A DNA stretch of 64,000 nucleotides, taken from positions 20,117,020-20,181,019 of the forward strand of contig CM046311.1 in the NCBI GenBank assembly GCA_025267735.1. The letters run 5' to 3'. The stretch comes from Mactra quadrangularis. Taxonomy: Eukaryota; Mollusca; Bivalvia; Venerida; Mactridae. The position numbers and the translations under genes are program-made. Below are positions 37,244 through 49,800 of this stretch, in pieces. Under the pieces are notes generated by a model. That model saw nothing but the letters and a program-made list of their open reading frames with translations. It made no database searches and had not been told where the DNA came from. Each line of letters begins with the position of its first letter. Position 1 is the first letter of the stretch.

Positions 37244-37249
37244 AATAAA
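37244..37249 (+). terminator. Candidate XAB2 polyadenylation signal
   Basis: AATAAA lies about 1 kb after the stop codon. The region between holds the duplicated C-terminal segments and a SINE-like repeat. Earlier AATAAA hexamers also occur inside the duplicated units and near 36741, so the cleavage site actually used cannot be decided from sequence. Confidence 0.3.
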
Positions 37250-37766
37250 AATGATCTTATCTAAGAAAAAAAGAATTAGAAAATAGATCTTGAGTTTATT
37301 TTATTACCTTCCATTTTGCAAACCTTATTTCTGTACAATGTATTTAGTACAAAGACGACATTTTCAGACCTGTAAAGTTGCGGCTTGAGAAGGCTACTCC
37401 ACCAATCAGACGTGTAAGAACACGACTGGGCTTGGAAAGGCTACTTGCTCAATAATATTGAAAGTAATGTGATTTAAACTAAACCTGACTGAGAAAACCA
37501 ATCTAAAGGTTAAATTACATCACAGTCTCTCCGATTAACCATTACAGAAGAGAACGACCTCTTGACTCTACAATTGAGAAACCCAATGTTTTCAACTGCT
37601 GAATGGAGTTAGAAATCCTGCTTTTAAACATTCATGTGCAAAAGAACCCTGGGACATGCAGCTTTTGCATAGATCACAATGGTATGGATACTCTTGGATG
37701 TTGTGTCTTACCAACATTAAATCTTCAAGAAGAACAATGGTTCAATTTTAACCATATTTGTAAACT

Positions 37767-38162
37767 AGGGATAAGACGATATGGTTATCTCACGATACGA
37801 ATTGACCCAAAAAGTAGAAGATATGATTATTTAAGATACAGGTAGTTCGTGTAAAATTGTCTCTACCTGCAAGTTGAGTTATTTAAACTTGGTTGAGACG
37901 TCCGCGGATTGAGTTGTACCAAACACGTTTTACAGACAGCCACGGATATGATATTTCTTGAATGAATATGGCAAACCTGTCAAATGCTGAAAATACAGTG
38001 ACTTCCCCTGATTACTAATGTCAGGGTCATATCGGGATATATTGTGCTGGGCCATGAAAGGTATCGTGGCTTGACATATCGATATTGTATCGATATATGG
38101 GGGCTATGAAAGGTATCGAGGCCTGACATATCGATATATGGCCATATCGTCTCATCACTAAT
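37767..38162. mobile_element. hAT-like MITE downstream of XAB2
   Basis: TAGGGATAAGACGATATGG and CCATATCGTCTCATCACTA are near-perfect inverted ends about 395 bp apart. Repeated ATATCGATA motifs lie inside the right end. The flanks TTGTAAAC and ATATAAAC agree at 6 of 8 positions. Confidence 0.5.
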
Positions 38163-38764
38163 ATAAACATGTTACTGTACCGTGTCCTCTAAACAATCTT
38201 AGACAAATGAGACTTAGAGGAAGAACTAATCATGCCACTAATTTCACTATAATTAAAGCTTATTCATGTAAAATACATGTAGTTTGTTAGTTTCACATAG
38301 TTCTGAGCTAGATGTGTAGAACACATAAACACTTGGTTTGTTGGGCTCTTGATAGTCTAATCCTTTACTGATATACTCGAACTACATGAGTTAGAATTGT
38401 TGACTTCCAGTTCTAATATTTGATATTTCACATCACAAAACTGTCAGAAGTGAATATGAATATTCCTCATCTAAATTTTACACACATTATCAATGTCACA
38501 CATTGTAATAGTCATTGAATATTAAAACTATTTACAAGTTTATTTACACTTATACACTATTTCCATAGTCACATTAAGCAGTTACAATCACAGGTTGGAA
38601 AACTAATGCTCATTGTAGAATTTTCTTCAATGACATAGGTTTTCTTCACGGTAAATGTGCGTCAGTTTGTCCTACTAACAGGATCTTACCTTTGACATAT
38701 GGAGGGCACTGCAAGTTGAGGTAAGAGAACTCATTATCTATAAGTCAGTTTGCCTATAGATACA

Positions 38765-39235
38765 TGTACATAGGCGGGGGGTCATGGGGGTCCAGACTCC
38801 TGAAATTTCCAAAGTATACCCGTCTATGAGTGCATTTTTTGAACTGTAAACCATTTTCGCTAGCCCTTGTGTTCAACATACATCCAATAGTTCTGTTGTA
38901 TTCAGGCGCGTATCTGCCATTACGCACTTTACGCACGTGCGTAAGTTTGATTCCGGAAATCGGACATCTAGAAGTGACAAAAACACTGAGAAATTGAAAA
39001 AGGTGACCGAAGTATCACGTTAATGCATCTTGGCCAATGTAGCGTAAAATTTTTTTGGAGTTGGCCATCAGACCCCCAAGCATTTGTGCATAACCTCAAA
39101 AACGGCCTAGATACGCGCCTGGTTGTATTTATTATTAATGTGCTTCGTTATTGTGCAAACGGTGTATAATATGGTAGTAGTTCAAAAGTTTGGACCCCCC
39201 CCCCCCTAGAACAAAAATCATAGATCCGGGCCTGA
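38765..39235 (+). repeat. G/C-tract repeat, copy 3, split by a hAT-like MITE
   Basis: TACATAGGCGGGGGGTCATG opens the copy and TTTGGACCCCCCCCCCCTAG closes it. The element at 38903-39121 interrupts it. Confidence 0.55.
38903..39121. mobile_element. hAT-like MITE nested in another repeat
   Basis: The element begins CAGGCGCGTATCT and ends AGATACGCGCCTG, with a perfect 8-bp duplication GTTGTATT on both sides (38895-38902, 39122-39129). It interrupts a repeat of the 'GGGGGGTC...GGACCCCCC' family that spans about 38765-39235. Confidence 0.8.
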
Positions 39236-40380
39236 TGTATAAAGAATTGCAAATCTATTAACGAGTAGATTTAAAATACAACCAGCCACATGTGTGCATA
39301 AGCACAGCTAAGATATCAAGATCTGAACCAGAACTGAAGACTACTGGTGAGTACAGTAACCTAGAAAAGCTATAAAAATCCTTCTTTAAGTATGACTTTA
39401 CATTTTTACTTCATCTGAACAAAGGCACGTCTACGCTTATTCAAAAATCAACATTCAAACCATGGTACACGAATTCGCAAGCTTTCAACTATATACTTAA
39501 ATTACCTAAAATTCTATCATTTGTTAAAAAAGTACAACCTCGTACTTTAAAAGTTAATTTTAGAACATTGTGAAATTATGTATTCAGTCATGTATTCATC
39601 CAGCTAACGATATGTGGCAATGATTATTTGCGAGTGACAAGCTTTCCAAAATTCACAAGCATTGGTGCCAACCTAAATGAATCACATTTTATTTTAAGAT
39701 GGTAACTAATTTTAGGACTTTCACTCTTGATCCCGCAAGTTTTTTATTTCATCAACTACTATATGAATTAGGCATTAATGGAGATAATCCCTATAAAATA
39801 AAATGGCTCTTTCGTTTGAACCCTGTCGCAAAATTTGGTTTTATTGCACATTTATTATATGAGGCGTGTCATAAACATAACCTCTAATTCGTATGAATTG
39901 ATAATATCGTAAGCATCACACCTTAAAATATGTATAATAACTGTCAAACTGAACCGTCTGGAGTTTAAAACCTATAAATTTGTAACCGTTTTCAATAAAA
40001 TCGCAATTTAGAAAATACAAAATTTGATAAAAATAATCAACGAGATAAGGGAAATGACTAGCTCGCTCGAATCAAGCGTATTCTAGCTCTCCTGACACAT
40101 TGATAACGTTGAATCGTGGGCAATTCCCTTAAAACGAACAATTATTACAAATTATCAAGACAGGTATTAAGCGCAGCATTTTCGTATCTAGAGGCTATCA
40201 AGATTCTCGATACTAGTTAGATCGAGAATCTTGATTACCTCTGGGTACGAGAATGTAAGCGTAGGAGCTCAACAAATCAAGTGTCCATGTGATTGGTCAA
40301 ATCTAGCTTCAATAGTTCGTTGGTTCACCCTAGAACCTGGTTAAAACCACAAGTAGCATTTATTTTGCCTCTGTACGTTC

Positions 40381-40878
40381 CAGGGATTCTATATAACAGG
40401 GATTTGTAACGAAGTGCTTTTTTGAATTTTCTCGGTCGTCACTGTCTATAACTGGCTGAAGCAGGCTGAACAAACTATTCCAGAGTTTAAAACTTGATTT
40501 ATGTTTTTTTACATGTCTTTCATGCAACTTGTGAATGTTTCTGAAGTTTTTGACAAAAAAATGTCGCAATTATGACCGAAAATATGACTTTAGTATGTAA
40601 AATGGGGCTAAAAGTGGCAGATCGGCCGGAAAATGCATTTTATTATTTTGTGAAAAAGTCTGGGAGCGTAATTTACCTCATAGTCATCTAGAAACACATT
40701 TTCCTTACATTTTTATCAATTTGAATGGTACTGGTACAAAATTTCATGTGAATATCTTTATTTCAACTTGTTATACCCGTTTTCCGTATTGGCCGAAATA
40801 ATAGCGACGACAGTGAAATTTGATAATAATCTATTATCTTTACATATCGTTACAAATCCCTATTATATAAAATCCCTG
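40381..40878. mobile_element. hAT-like MITE with an empty-site paralogue
   Basis: CAGGGATTCTATATAACAGG on the left and CTATTATATAAAATCCCTG on the right are inverted ends, flanked by GTACGTTC and GTCCGTTT (6 of 8 identical). The outer flanks together match an uninterrupted repeat copy at about 22105-22215, where CTGTTCCAAGGTGGAAACC occupies the insertion point. The ORF inside (40360-40569 minus) has no recognisable identity. Confidence 0.65.
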
Positions 40879-41488
40879 GTCCGTTTAAAGGTGGGAACCC
40901 CGTAGGTTCTTGTTTTCGTTATTTATGTGTGGTGTGCCTTTATAGCAAAAGTTTAAGAATCTAAAAACTTCCATCTTTGGTTTTGGCTATGTTGTAGGTC
41001 TGTACTGTTACTGTTGCTGTTCCTGATATCTTTGCTTACAGCTTATTATTTACAACACCGTAAAGTCGGGAATCTTGTAGGCTGTATACAAGGGGATCAC
41101 CTAAAACCCGTGACGTTTAGAAATCCGTGATGGCCGTGACGACATCTTTGTGTTGTTTAATTTCGTTGATATTGCAAGTTATATGTACAAATTCCACTAT
41201 AAATACCACCTCGATCATTAAAATTTATGCGTTTTTTTACAATTTAAAGTCCCATATGTTTAATTTGAGAGGGAAAATGTCCCGATATTACGACCACTCC
41301 GTTATTAAGACAATACTTCTTTGATGGTCCTAACAGTAGGACTTCACTTAACAATATTTTATGACATTCGTCTCCATAAATATTGTTTTCATTATTTTCT
41401 GATTCTCCGGTAAAGCCTAACATGAGTAAAACACTCCACGGGTTGGCTTGTTATATTACTCAGTAGTACGTCGCCATGTTGGTTTCCG

Positions 41489-41570
41489 TGACGTCCCGGT
41501 GTTCCGTAGTACCGGAATCACGGTCATAACGTCATTTAGTACTTTTGACGTCGTAACTACGACGTCGTCA
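41489..41570 (+). promoter_or_regulatory. Cluster of CRE/ATF-like motifs upstream of FAM78
   Basis: Four ACGTC-core elements lie within 82 bases, at 41489 (TGACGTCC), 41527 (TAACGTCA), 41546 (TGACGTCG) and about 41560 (CGACGTCG), 120-200 bases before the start codon, in DNA that is locally rich in CpG against an AT-rich background. This looks like a core promoter with CREB/ATF sites. It is inferred from motif density only. Confidence 0.4.
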
Positions 41571-41690
41571 GTTTACTTCCGCCCAACGTTACATGGAGAC
41601 ATAGAAAATATTGTGCTGTTTCATAGAATTAGAAATTGTCTGTTAGCTTGCGCTAGAATGTCACTTAAACAATCAAGTGATCAAACAGAA

Positions 41691-41981
41691 ATGGGTAATA
41701 TTAATAAACCCGCCATCAAACCTGGGCGTCTTAAAGATATTCACCAGAAAATAAGAATTCTGAATTTTAGAACTCTTATTGACAACCTACCTACATCCAT
41801 TGATGAAGGATCTTCAACCGTTCTTAAATATAAAACACCAAACTTTAGGTAATTATTTATACATGTATTATGTTACAGAAAATAAATTGTCGTGCATTAT
41901 TCGATATTTCGTGCCTACATTGATCAATGAAGATAAATATAAAGTAACTAAAGAAATCTTTTCTTTCTTTCTTTCTATCTT

Positions 41982-42030
<49 letters not shown>

Positions 42031-45000
42031 TTCAACATAAAAACTTGTAGGCCTACTGGAATATTTAACCTTGCTTCGTAATTACATTAATTTTAAATCA
42101 TACATTTTCTTCAACAAGGCAAATGATCATTCATACATTCAATAAAACGTTGAAAAAATCGTATTATTTTCTCAGAGAAAAGAATATGTTGTCTTAGTTT
42201 TTAGTTTTGCTTTTTGGCGTTTTTAAGTTTGTATGCATTACAAGTGTCAAATGTTGCATATTATACTTGTTTTGTCATCTGCTGTAAATGAAGTGCTTGA
42301 TTTTGTTTTAGTTCCTATGCATGCATGCATGTCTTTTTTATATAACATTTTCCATTCTTTGTGATATATAAGCTTGTTTTCTATCTATTTGTTTCATATA
42401 CTAGTCCCCTTGTCATTGTAATATTTTTAACAACTATTTTATTTTTGCTTTTCCAAATAAATCAATCAAATACTTTTTTACACTTGCTTGTACTAAATTA
42501 TCATGTTTATCATATATTCAATAATTCATGTTTTGCTCAAATTCCATTGTTCAATACTTACCTGTTTTTACAGTCTTCAACTCTCAGCAATAAGTATTTG
42601 TTTTATCATTCAATCTTCGCCATGTTTTATAATTAGTTGTACAAGCTTATTTATTTAATGCTTATGTCAGCTATTGCCTTAAATTTTGCTCAAGCACAAG
42701 CCCAAATCTCTTATAAGCTTACATGATTTTTTTGCAAAAATCTAAAATAGAATTTAAAATCTTTAACAGAATACAATTACCTTAGTTAGACCAAATGACA
42801 TTGACATTCTACATGTAACAAAAAGCATTTAATGCAAAAATATTAATAATATGTTTGAAAAACATCTTATGGTGGCATATTTCTGCCATCAGATATCCAC
42901 AAAATTAACTAGTTAATGAAGAGGTTAACTAGTTATGGTAACTAGTTAACCTATTAAGTTATTTGAGTTAAGTGATCAACTAGTTACAGTAACTAGTTAA
43001 CCACTTAATTAACTAGTTAGTTTTGTGGTTAACTAGTTTTGGTAACTAGTTAACCTCTTAAGGTAAGTGGTAATCTAGTTATCATAACTAGTTAACCACT
43101 TAACTAACTAGTTAATTAAGAAGTTAATTAGTTGTCGTAACTAGTTAACCACTTAACATAAGAAGTTAATTAGTTACCATAACTAGTTAACCTCCTAATT
43201 AACCAGTTAGTTATGTGGTTATCTGAAGGCAGAAATATGTCACCATAACATCTACCAAAATCATTTACGTAAATGACTAGGAAATATAGATTGAAATATT
43301 GAATTTAAAGATATTAAAGTTACAAAGTTTTTCAATATACCGGGTAATCTATTTTTTCGCATTAAATAAATCAAAGTTACTAAGTTTTTCAAAATAATTA
43401 CATTGTATTTTCATTGCAATTAATGTTTTTTGTTACAATTACCGTACACAGGTGAGATATTTTCGAAATATTATAGTGTCAAGCTCTTTTGGTTAAGCTG
43501 ATGTCATTTTTTGTTATTTTAATGTAATAACATTAAAGAACTTTGGTGTTCCCTGCTCATGACTTTAACACTTAAATTGTCAAATTTTCATGAAAAGGTA
43601 CAACCTCCCAGGGCGGGATTCCAGGGTGTATCCCCTTTGAGACACTAGATTCGAAATCCCGGGGCCTACCAATTGTTCTACAGACCTGGGTTTGACATTG
43701 ATTCATTTATATACTGTTATAGTCCTTTTTTCTCAACTGCCAATGTTTGAGTGACGGACTACACACTATCACACCATCACAATTGTTGGACAACATACAT
43801 ATGTCAAACAAAGTCACCGTGAAGTTATTTATGTTTTGCTGAACTTTACTATGAATGTAATATACATATATATTCACAGAGCCAGTGTTACTGTAGAGAT
43901 GGCACCAATTCAAGATAATCATAAATACAAGATAGGTTGGATACAAGCCTGTACTGATATGACATTTCATAATACCTACGATGATGAAGGATAGTAAGTA
44001 ACCTTTTAAACATTCTAACTATTACACATAATACAGCACTGGCACCAGAGCCCTTAAATACTTTATCAACAAACACAATAAAAACTGCCCCGTACCCATC
44101 ATATTATACCAGCTGAAACTATATTTCAGGGCTTGAATTTAACAAAAAATTGGACCTGCAATTTTTTGTGGGTTGATCTTATTTCAACTCTAAAAATGAA
44201 AAAATCACTCACATTTTTTTCTCCAAATTTTAATAGCACGCATAGAGACTATTCGTGTATGTTATATAAAAACAACACAGTACTAACGATCTATCTGGCC
44301 TTTGCGGTGCTGATTTGAGCCTCATTAATCTATACAGTAATATTTGTGGTGATTTAAGCTTGCGAAAAATTGCGAGATAAAAAAAAAGTTGCAGGCAATA
44401 TTTAAAATCCATTCGCATTTTGCAAGTATGCAAGCTTAATTTTGAACCCTGATATATTCATTTTATTCTATAAAAGGTAGTGTTATATGTACACCAGGGA
44501 CCATTATATGTATATTGAAACACCTTTCTAATGATCATAAGTTATGGACTCTGGTGCCAATGATATACAGTACTCTCCTAAAGTTCTTGGACCAATAGAA
44601 TCTTGAAAAAAATGAATATCCGTAACCACAAGTAATCTTACTGTAACTAAAGCTTATTTATGTAACATAGTTTGAATTATATGAAGATAACTAAAAAATG
44701 CTCTCAGTTGCTTATTATCAATACAGTTGTACCATGAATATTTTCTATTTTAAAATCGGAGAATTTAGGGTATTTCTTATAATCAATTTAGAATCTGCAC
44801 GATTGATTCTTAACACAAAACATAAGCTTTTTCAATTGAGAAATCAAATAAGATATAGACATATACCCATTAATAGTTAATCAACATTACAATTTATTTT
44901 TTATTTTCCAGTACAAGTTGGGAATTCCCAGAGTTAACATCAGGAGCTCAAGTAATGATCAGTGATTGTGATGGACACCACTACCCCTGGTACGGTTCAC

Positions 45001-47468
45001 GTAATGAGACAGTTATATTTGAAGGTCCATGTAAGATGTATCAAACAGCTACAGTAACCATGAATGATAACTTTCATCCACATGTCACATGGCGTAATCC
45101 AGCCAATAGAAACCAAGGTAAAAATTTTCTTATTTCATGACCCCAAATCATGCCATCTTCATATTTTATGGCCCCTAATTGTGCCAGCTTCTTATTTCAT
45201 GGCCCCAAATTATGCCATCTTCTTATTTCAATGGTCCCAAATTATGCCATCTCCTCATTTCATGGCCCCAAATTAAGCCATCTTCTTATTTCATGGCCCC
45301 TTATTGTGCCATCTTCTTATTTCATGGTCCCCAAATTGTGCCATCTTCTTATTTCATGGCCCCAAATTGTGCCATCTTCTTATTTCATGGCCCCAAATTG
45401 TGCCATCTTCTTATTTCAATGGTCCCAAATTATGCCATCTCCTCATTTCATGGCCCCAAATTAAGCCATCTTCTTATTTCATGGCCCCTTATTGTGCCAT
45501 CTTCTTATTTCATGGCCCCAAATTAAGCCATCTCCTCATTTCATGGCCCCAAATTAAGCCATCTTCTTATTTCATGGCCCCAAATTAAGCCATCTCCTCA
45601 TTTCATGGCCCCAAATTAAGCCATCTTCTTATTTCATGGTCCCTTATTGTGCCATCTTCTTATTTCATGGCCCCAAATTATGCCATCTTCTTATTTCATG
45701 GCCCCTTCTTGTGCCATCTTCTTATTTCATGGCCCCCAATTGTGCCATCTTCTTATTTCATGGCCCCAAATTATGCCATCTTCTTATTTCATGGCCCCTT
45801 ATTGTGCCATCTTCTTATTTCATGGCCCCCAATTGTGCCATCTTCTTATTTCATGGCCCAAAATTATGCAAACTGTTTTTAAAGTCTCAGCTCCAAACCA
45901 AGCTACGACCTCAGACATATAGATAACATATTCTCTGTTAATTAAAATTTTCTAAATTAGCTGAATCCAGTTCAATACCGGTAATGTCATATAGTTTTTT
46001 GTTACTTAATGTTTAATGTATGAAAATGATATTGAAATAGAATGACATAGTTAGTACAAAATGAGCCGAGACATTAATGTGTTGATACGGTGTTAAACCC
46101 ACATATAACTGGACAGAAGTAATACAATATTTAATTATTCTCATTGTAGGACCACCCAACCTTACACACATAACTCGGGATCAAAGTTTCTATGTATGGT
46201 TAGTGGTATGGGACATGACAATACATAAAGCTTATATAATGAAGACAATCATGTGGAACATGCAACTTGATATTGAAGTTGATCCAAATAAGCCATTAGG
46301 TAAATATATAATAGTGACAATAGATCAGTGGTGCTTTTCACAAAAATTGTTACGAAAAAATTCTTCATAAGTCAGTTTCATATAATTAGCACTTCAAAGT
46401 CAGATGGATAATAAGCATAACTATGATATATTATGATATTCAAAAGGTACACAATTCTATAATATTTAGAATTGATAAGTCCAAAAATGAGCATATTACA
46501 TTGTATTAATGTTTCTTGCTTTTGACTTACGAAGATTTTTTTCCTAAGAATTTTGTGAAAAGCACCACTAATTCCCAACTCAAATTTGTGGGTTTATCTG
46601 TCTATGCACAGACGGTACAAGTAAAGTTTGTTACAAGTCATTGATGAAAAGCATGAAACGCATATTAAATCATATTTTTCTGTGTACACACATTTTCATT
46701 TTGACTGTTAAAGTTTGTTAGTACTGCAGGGGAAAACCCAATTATTTGAATTCTAGATATAGTCTATTTGTCAAATTTATTCTGTAGACTATTTCGGCCC
46801 ACATTAAACTTTTTTATGAAAATGCATTTTATGGGTATACATATGCAAGCAACATATCTGGATAATGAAATACCATTATCATACCATTAAAACACCCTTG
46901 CTAGATTAATTCTGCCACACTATACATTCTTTATATAATTATTAAAATATTTTTATATACAGTCAACTATAGGAAGCCTAAATCAATTTTCACTCATCCA
47001 GAGCTTCAGGCTAGTTGGTTAAATTGATGACTGTCAGCACATTAATGCATTTGTAACATATTTTATAAACTTGTAGACTTATTACACTGACTTAAACCCT
47101 TATCCCAAACTACCCAACTTCCTCATCAGATTTACAAAACTTGAAAAAAACCCAGGTGGCTGTAGAAAATACGGAATTCTGTTAAAATATGGGAAACTTT
47201 AACCCATGCTTAAATAAAACTTTGATATTTTTCAGGTCACAGAGCTAGACTTGTTAGTAACCCTGTTCCTAAGCAACCAGAGATCGTAGAAGACAACATT
47301 CCTATTCCAAGATGTGCACTAACACCACCTAATGCTAACAGTGCCCAAATGTTAGTCTGGAGACCTAAAATTGGTAAACCATTGTGTATCATACCACCTG
47401 TCTGGAAGAAAGATATCCCCATAGAAAAACAAGTACCAAGATATGACAGCAAACTTTGTAAACTCTAA
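41691..47468 (+). CDS. FAM78: FAM78-family protein, 5 exons, complete
   Basis: Exons 41691-41848, 43880-43993, 44912-45117, 46150-46299 and 47236-47468 join in frame to 286 residues; vertebrate FAM78A has about 283. Recognised by VLKYKTPNFRASV, IGWIQAC, a WEFPEL segment, DCDGHHYPWYG, VTMNDNFHPHVTW, TRDQSF, LDIEVDPNKPLGHRARLV, NANSAQMLVWRPK and CIIPP, which align in order with FAM78A. The molecular function of the family is unknown, and no signal peptide or membrane span is visible. The ATG at 41691 (MGNINK) was chosen because it matches the MG start of vertebrate FAM78A; an in-frame ATG at 41658 would add 11 residues. Residue 6 is Lys, so N-myristoylation is not supported. The gene is convergent with NUP214. 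Confidence 0.93.
41956..42030 (+). repeat. (TTTC)n microsatellite, FAM78 intron 1
   Basis: A tetranucleotide run of CTTT/TTTC about 75 bases long, 110 bases after the exon 1 donor. ORFs translating it are artefacts. Confidence 0.9.
42867..43248. mobile_element. TIR element built of a palindromic TAACTAGTTA array, FAM78 intron 1
   Basis: TTATGGTGGCATATTTCTGC and the mirrored GCAGAAATATGTCACCATAA bound about 380 bp. Between them the self-complementary motif TAACTAGTTA recurs about every 20-40 bases, separated by short linkers such as ACCTATTAAG and ACCACTTAA. The whole segment could fold into one long imperfect hairpin or many small ones. Confidence 0.7.
43604..43692 (-). repeat. SINE family 2, head fragment
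   Basis: The reverse of a tRNA-like head: GGGCGGGATTCCAGGGTGTA on the plus strand corresponds to box B, and GGGGCCTACCAATTGTTCTA to box A. It lies in FAM78 intron 1. Confidence 0.5.
45122..45866 (+). repeat. 31-33 bp minisatellite in FAM78 intron 3
   Basis: About 24 units of CCATCTTCTTATTTCATGGC plus CCCAAATTGTG begin within a few bases of the exon 3 donor. Variants (CTCCTCATTTC, CCCTTATTGTG) recur in higher-order blocks. The units are open in several frames, so the ORFs here (45150-45926) are artefacts. Confidence 0.9.
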
Positions 47469-47681
47469 AACAACTCGAAAACAACATCATCTTATATTTA
47501 TTAAGTTTTACAATTTAATTTTTTACAATGAAATTTTTATTTTTTCGATATTTTTTGGCAATTTTTATTTTTGGAAAATTTTATTTTTACAACAAAATAT
47601 ACTTTAGTGCAATAAGAGATAAATATATACACGAAAAACTGACTTTTAGTTGTTTGTTGTTGATTATAATCGATAATTGTA

Positions 47682-47905
47682 GGAGCTGTAGTTCAGTGGT
47701 AAGACGCAAGCTTAGGGATCAAGATGCCCCGGGTTTGAACCCCACAAGGGGCACTGCTAATTTCCTTGAGCAAGAAAAAATTTAATTATGACTACTTCAC
47801 TCAATCTAGGTGTAAATGGGTACCTGTTAGGATGGTATAATTTTGTTGTGCCAATTTGTAGGCAGCACTATGCTAAGTATAAAACTCCCCAGGGAGATTG
47901 ATAGA
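47682..47905 (+). repeat. tRNA-derived SINE, family 3
   Basis: Box A TAGTTCAGTGGTAAGACG, box B GGGTTTGAACCCC, then GGGGCACTGCTAATTTCCTT, GAGCAAGAAA and GTAAATGGGTACCTGTTAGG. This is the best-preserved copy, downstream of FAM78. Other copies, all inverted, are at 14905, 27850, 33535 and 35215. Confidence 0.75.
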
Positions 47906-49504
47906 TAGATACCAGTAGCCCAATGACTTGTGGTAATGGAAGTAGTCGGTAAACATGCATAATCATGAAACTTAAGACTATAAAATACCATTACTTTAGA
48001 ATAGTATCAGTGACAAACTAGATTAAATATGACACTCTATTAGTTTTAAGTATCCATTCATAAATGACTGACCTAATACATACAGCCAATATTGAAATAG
48101 TGCACAGAAAAATCTTCATAAAATATTTTTTAAGTACAAAAGAGGCATATTTTGTTTTACCGGTATTGTTGTTATTGTAATTTTATGTATTGTGTAAAAA
48201 AATAGACAATACTCATTAATTTTGGTGCAAGATCAATTTTTATTTGAATTTGTAAGTTAAGAAAATTATACATTTTCACTTATGACTAAGCCACTAAAAT
48301 ATGTTTTCTGAGCTCACTCATTGAAGTAAAAAAGCAATCTTACACCAAAGTCAAAGAATATCCTCAATTTTTGAGGTGTTGCATTAACAATGAACAACAA
48401 TGAAATAAAATTACCCGACTGATTTTCTGATGAAAGAAAAAAGACATAACTAGTTACAAATCAAGCAGACTATATTTATTTTACAGCAAAATGAATCAAA
48501 ACATTATTAGCAATGATTACTATCAATGATAAAATGTCCATACAAATTCAAAGCCAAGCCCAATTTCACTAATTTTCAAATGAAATTGGCCTCAAAGAGA
48601 ATATTTCATGACATAACAAGTCAATGTTAATCATTTATCAATCTAATGATAGGTACAAATGCTTGTTTGTCTCCAACTGTCTCAGTTTAAATGTGATTAG
48701 AATGTTCTAGGTGTAAAGATAATAACTATACAGTTTTCAGAAAATGCTGTAAGGTGGGTAATTTTCATAGGGGGTTTATTTTCATCAACTATCGATGGTG
48801 CAAATTCTAAAATCTGGAAATATTATCAGTATCTATACAGATTACACTTGTAATAATGGGATATACAACAAATGCAAACATTCTAACCCCCTCCCCTTAG
48901 TTAAAGCCCTTTAGAAATGTGAAATATAGACACCACAAATTTGAAGCTCTATACATTATGCAATTGAAGCCAATCGCATCTTGAAAGTTTAGTGCAAACA
49001 TTAGGACAATCATGGAAACATAGAACGACATATCTCATTGATTAAAACATTTTTAAGGTCAGATTTGATAACATGTAATTACAATGAACATTTGGAGCTT
49101 TTCGATGAACAAAAACAGTGAAAATATAAATGTGATATCATACTAATGTACATAATGTTCAACGTACAAATTATCACTCAAACATTGCAAATATTAATTA
49201 TTTCTTATTTTGGACAATATAAGTAGACAGTTTAATACTTTTCTACATTTTAAGTTAATAAAATTATTTCATATCATTAAATTAAAATTATTGTACTAGT
49301 AGCAAACATAGAAGAAATTACATCATGATTTTATATGTTAAAATGATCTCAACACATGTACCGGTACTTAACAAGTTTAGTATGTTAAAGCTGAACAAAA
49401 ATGGCTTTACAGTTCAAGTGATTTTATTAAGTAGAATATGTACATGGTATTAGATGAAAGCAGTTATTGACTTATCACAAATTGATTGTCACAGGGTGAG
49501 CTTA
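47906..49504. other. Spacer between the convergent genes FAM78 and NUP214
   Basis: No coding frames were recognised. The segment probably contains the 3' UTR ends of both genes, but no AATAAA can be assigned: candidates are near 48403 (plus) and the TTTATT sites near 48475 and 49505 (minus). Confidence 0.4.
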
Positions 49505-49800
49505 TTTATTTATTCATTGGAGTTAACGCCGTATCAACACAATTTAGGTCATTTCACGGCGTCCAGCGCACCTAACCTAGCTTTCCTGGACCATTGTCTA
49601 TAACCAGTACTCACCTACCCTTCCACAAGGCCGGAAACTTCTCCATATTATCTAATCAATGGAGGAAAATCGACATTATTGTCAAATTATCATGGAAGGG
49701 TATAATCACCCGGGTAGGATTCCAACCTGCACCCCCTCGGGCACGAGATTCCAAATCCTGGAGCGCTACCGACTGCGCTATCGACCCGGGTTACAGGGTG
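49505..49800 (-). repeat. tRNA-derived SINE, family 2
   Basis: On the minus strand the head is CCCGGGTCGATAGCGCAGTC with box B GGTTGGAATCC, then a body shared with 62296-62530 (CCAGTACTCACCTACCCTTC and CTTCTCCATATTATC in plus orientation). It lies between FAM78 and NUP214. A clear pol III A/B head, but it is not a functional tRNA. Confidence 0.7.

Noticed and set aside
40360..40569. 69-codon minus-strand frame
   Set aside because: It overlaps the end of a hAT-like MITE and shows no recognisable protein family.
41448..41690. N-terminal extension of FAM78 back to 41448
   Set aside because: The extra residues have no counterpart in FAM78 proteins and overlap the CpG-rich, CRE-containing promoter segment; the downstream ATG matches the family start.
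45064..45926. Overlapping frames of HLLISWPQIVPSSYF type
   Set aside because: A 31-33 bp minisatellite inside FAM78 intron 3; open in several frames, with no start or splice context.
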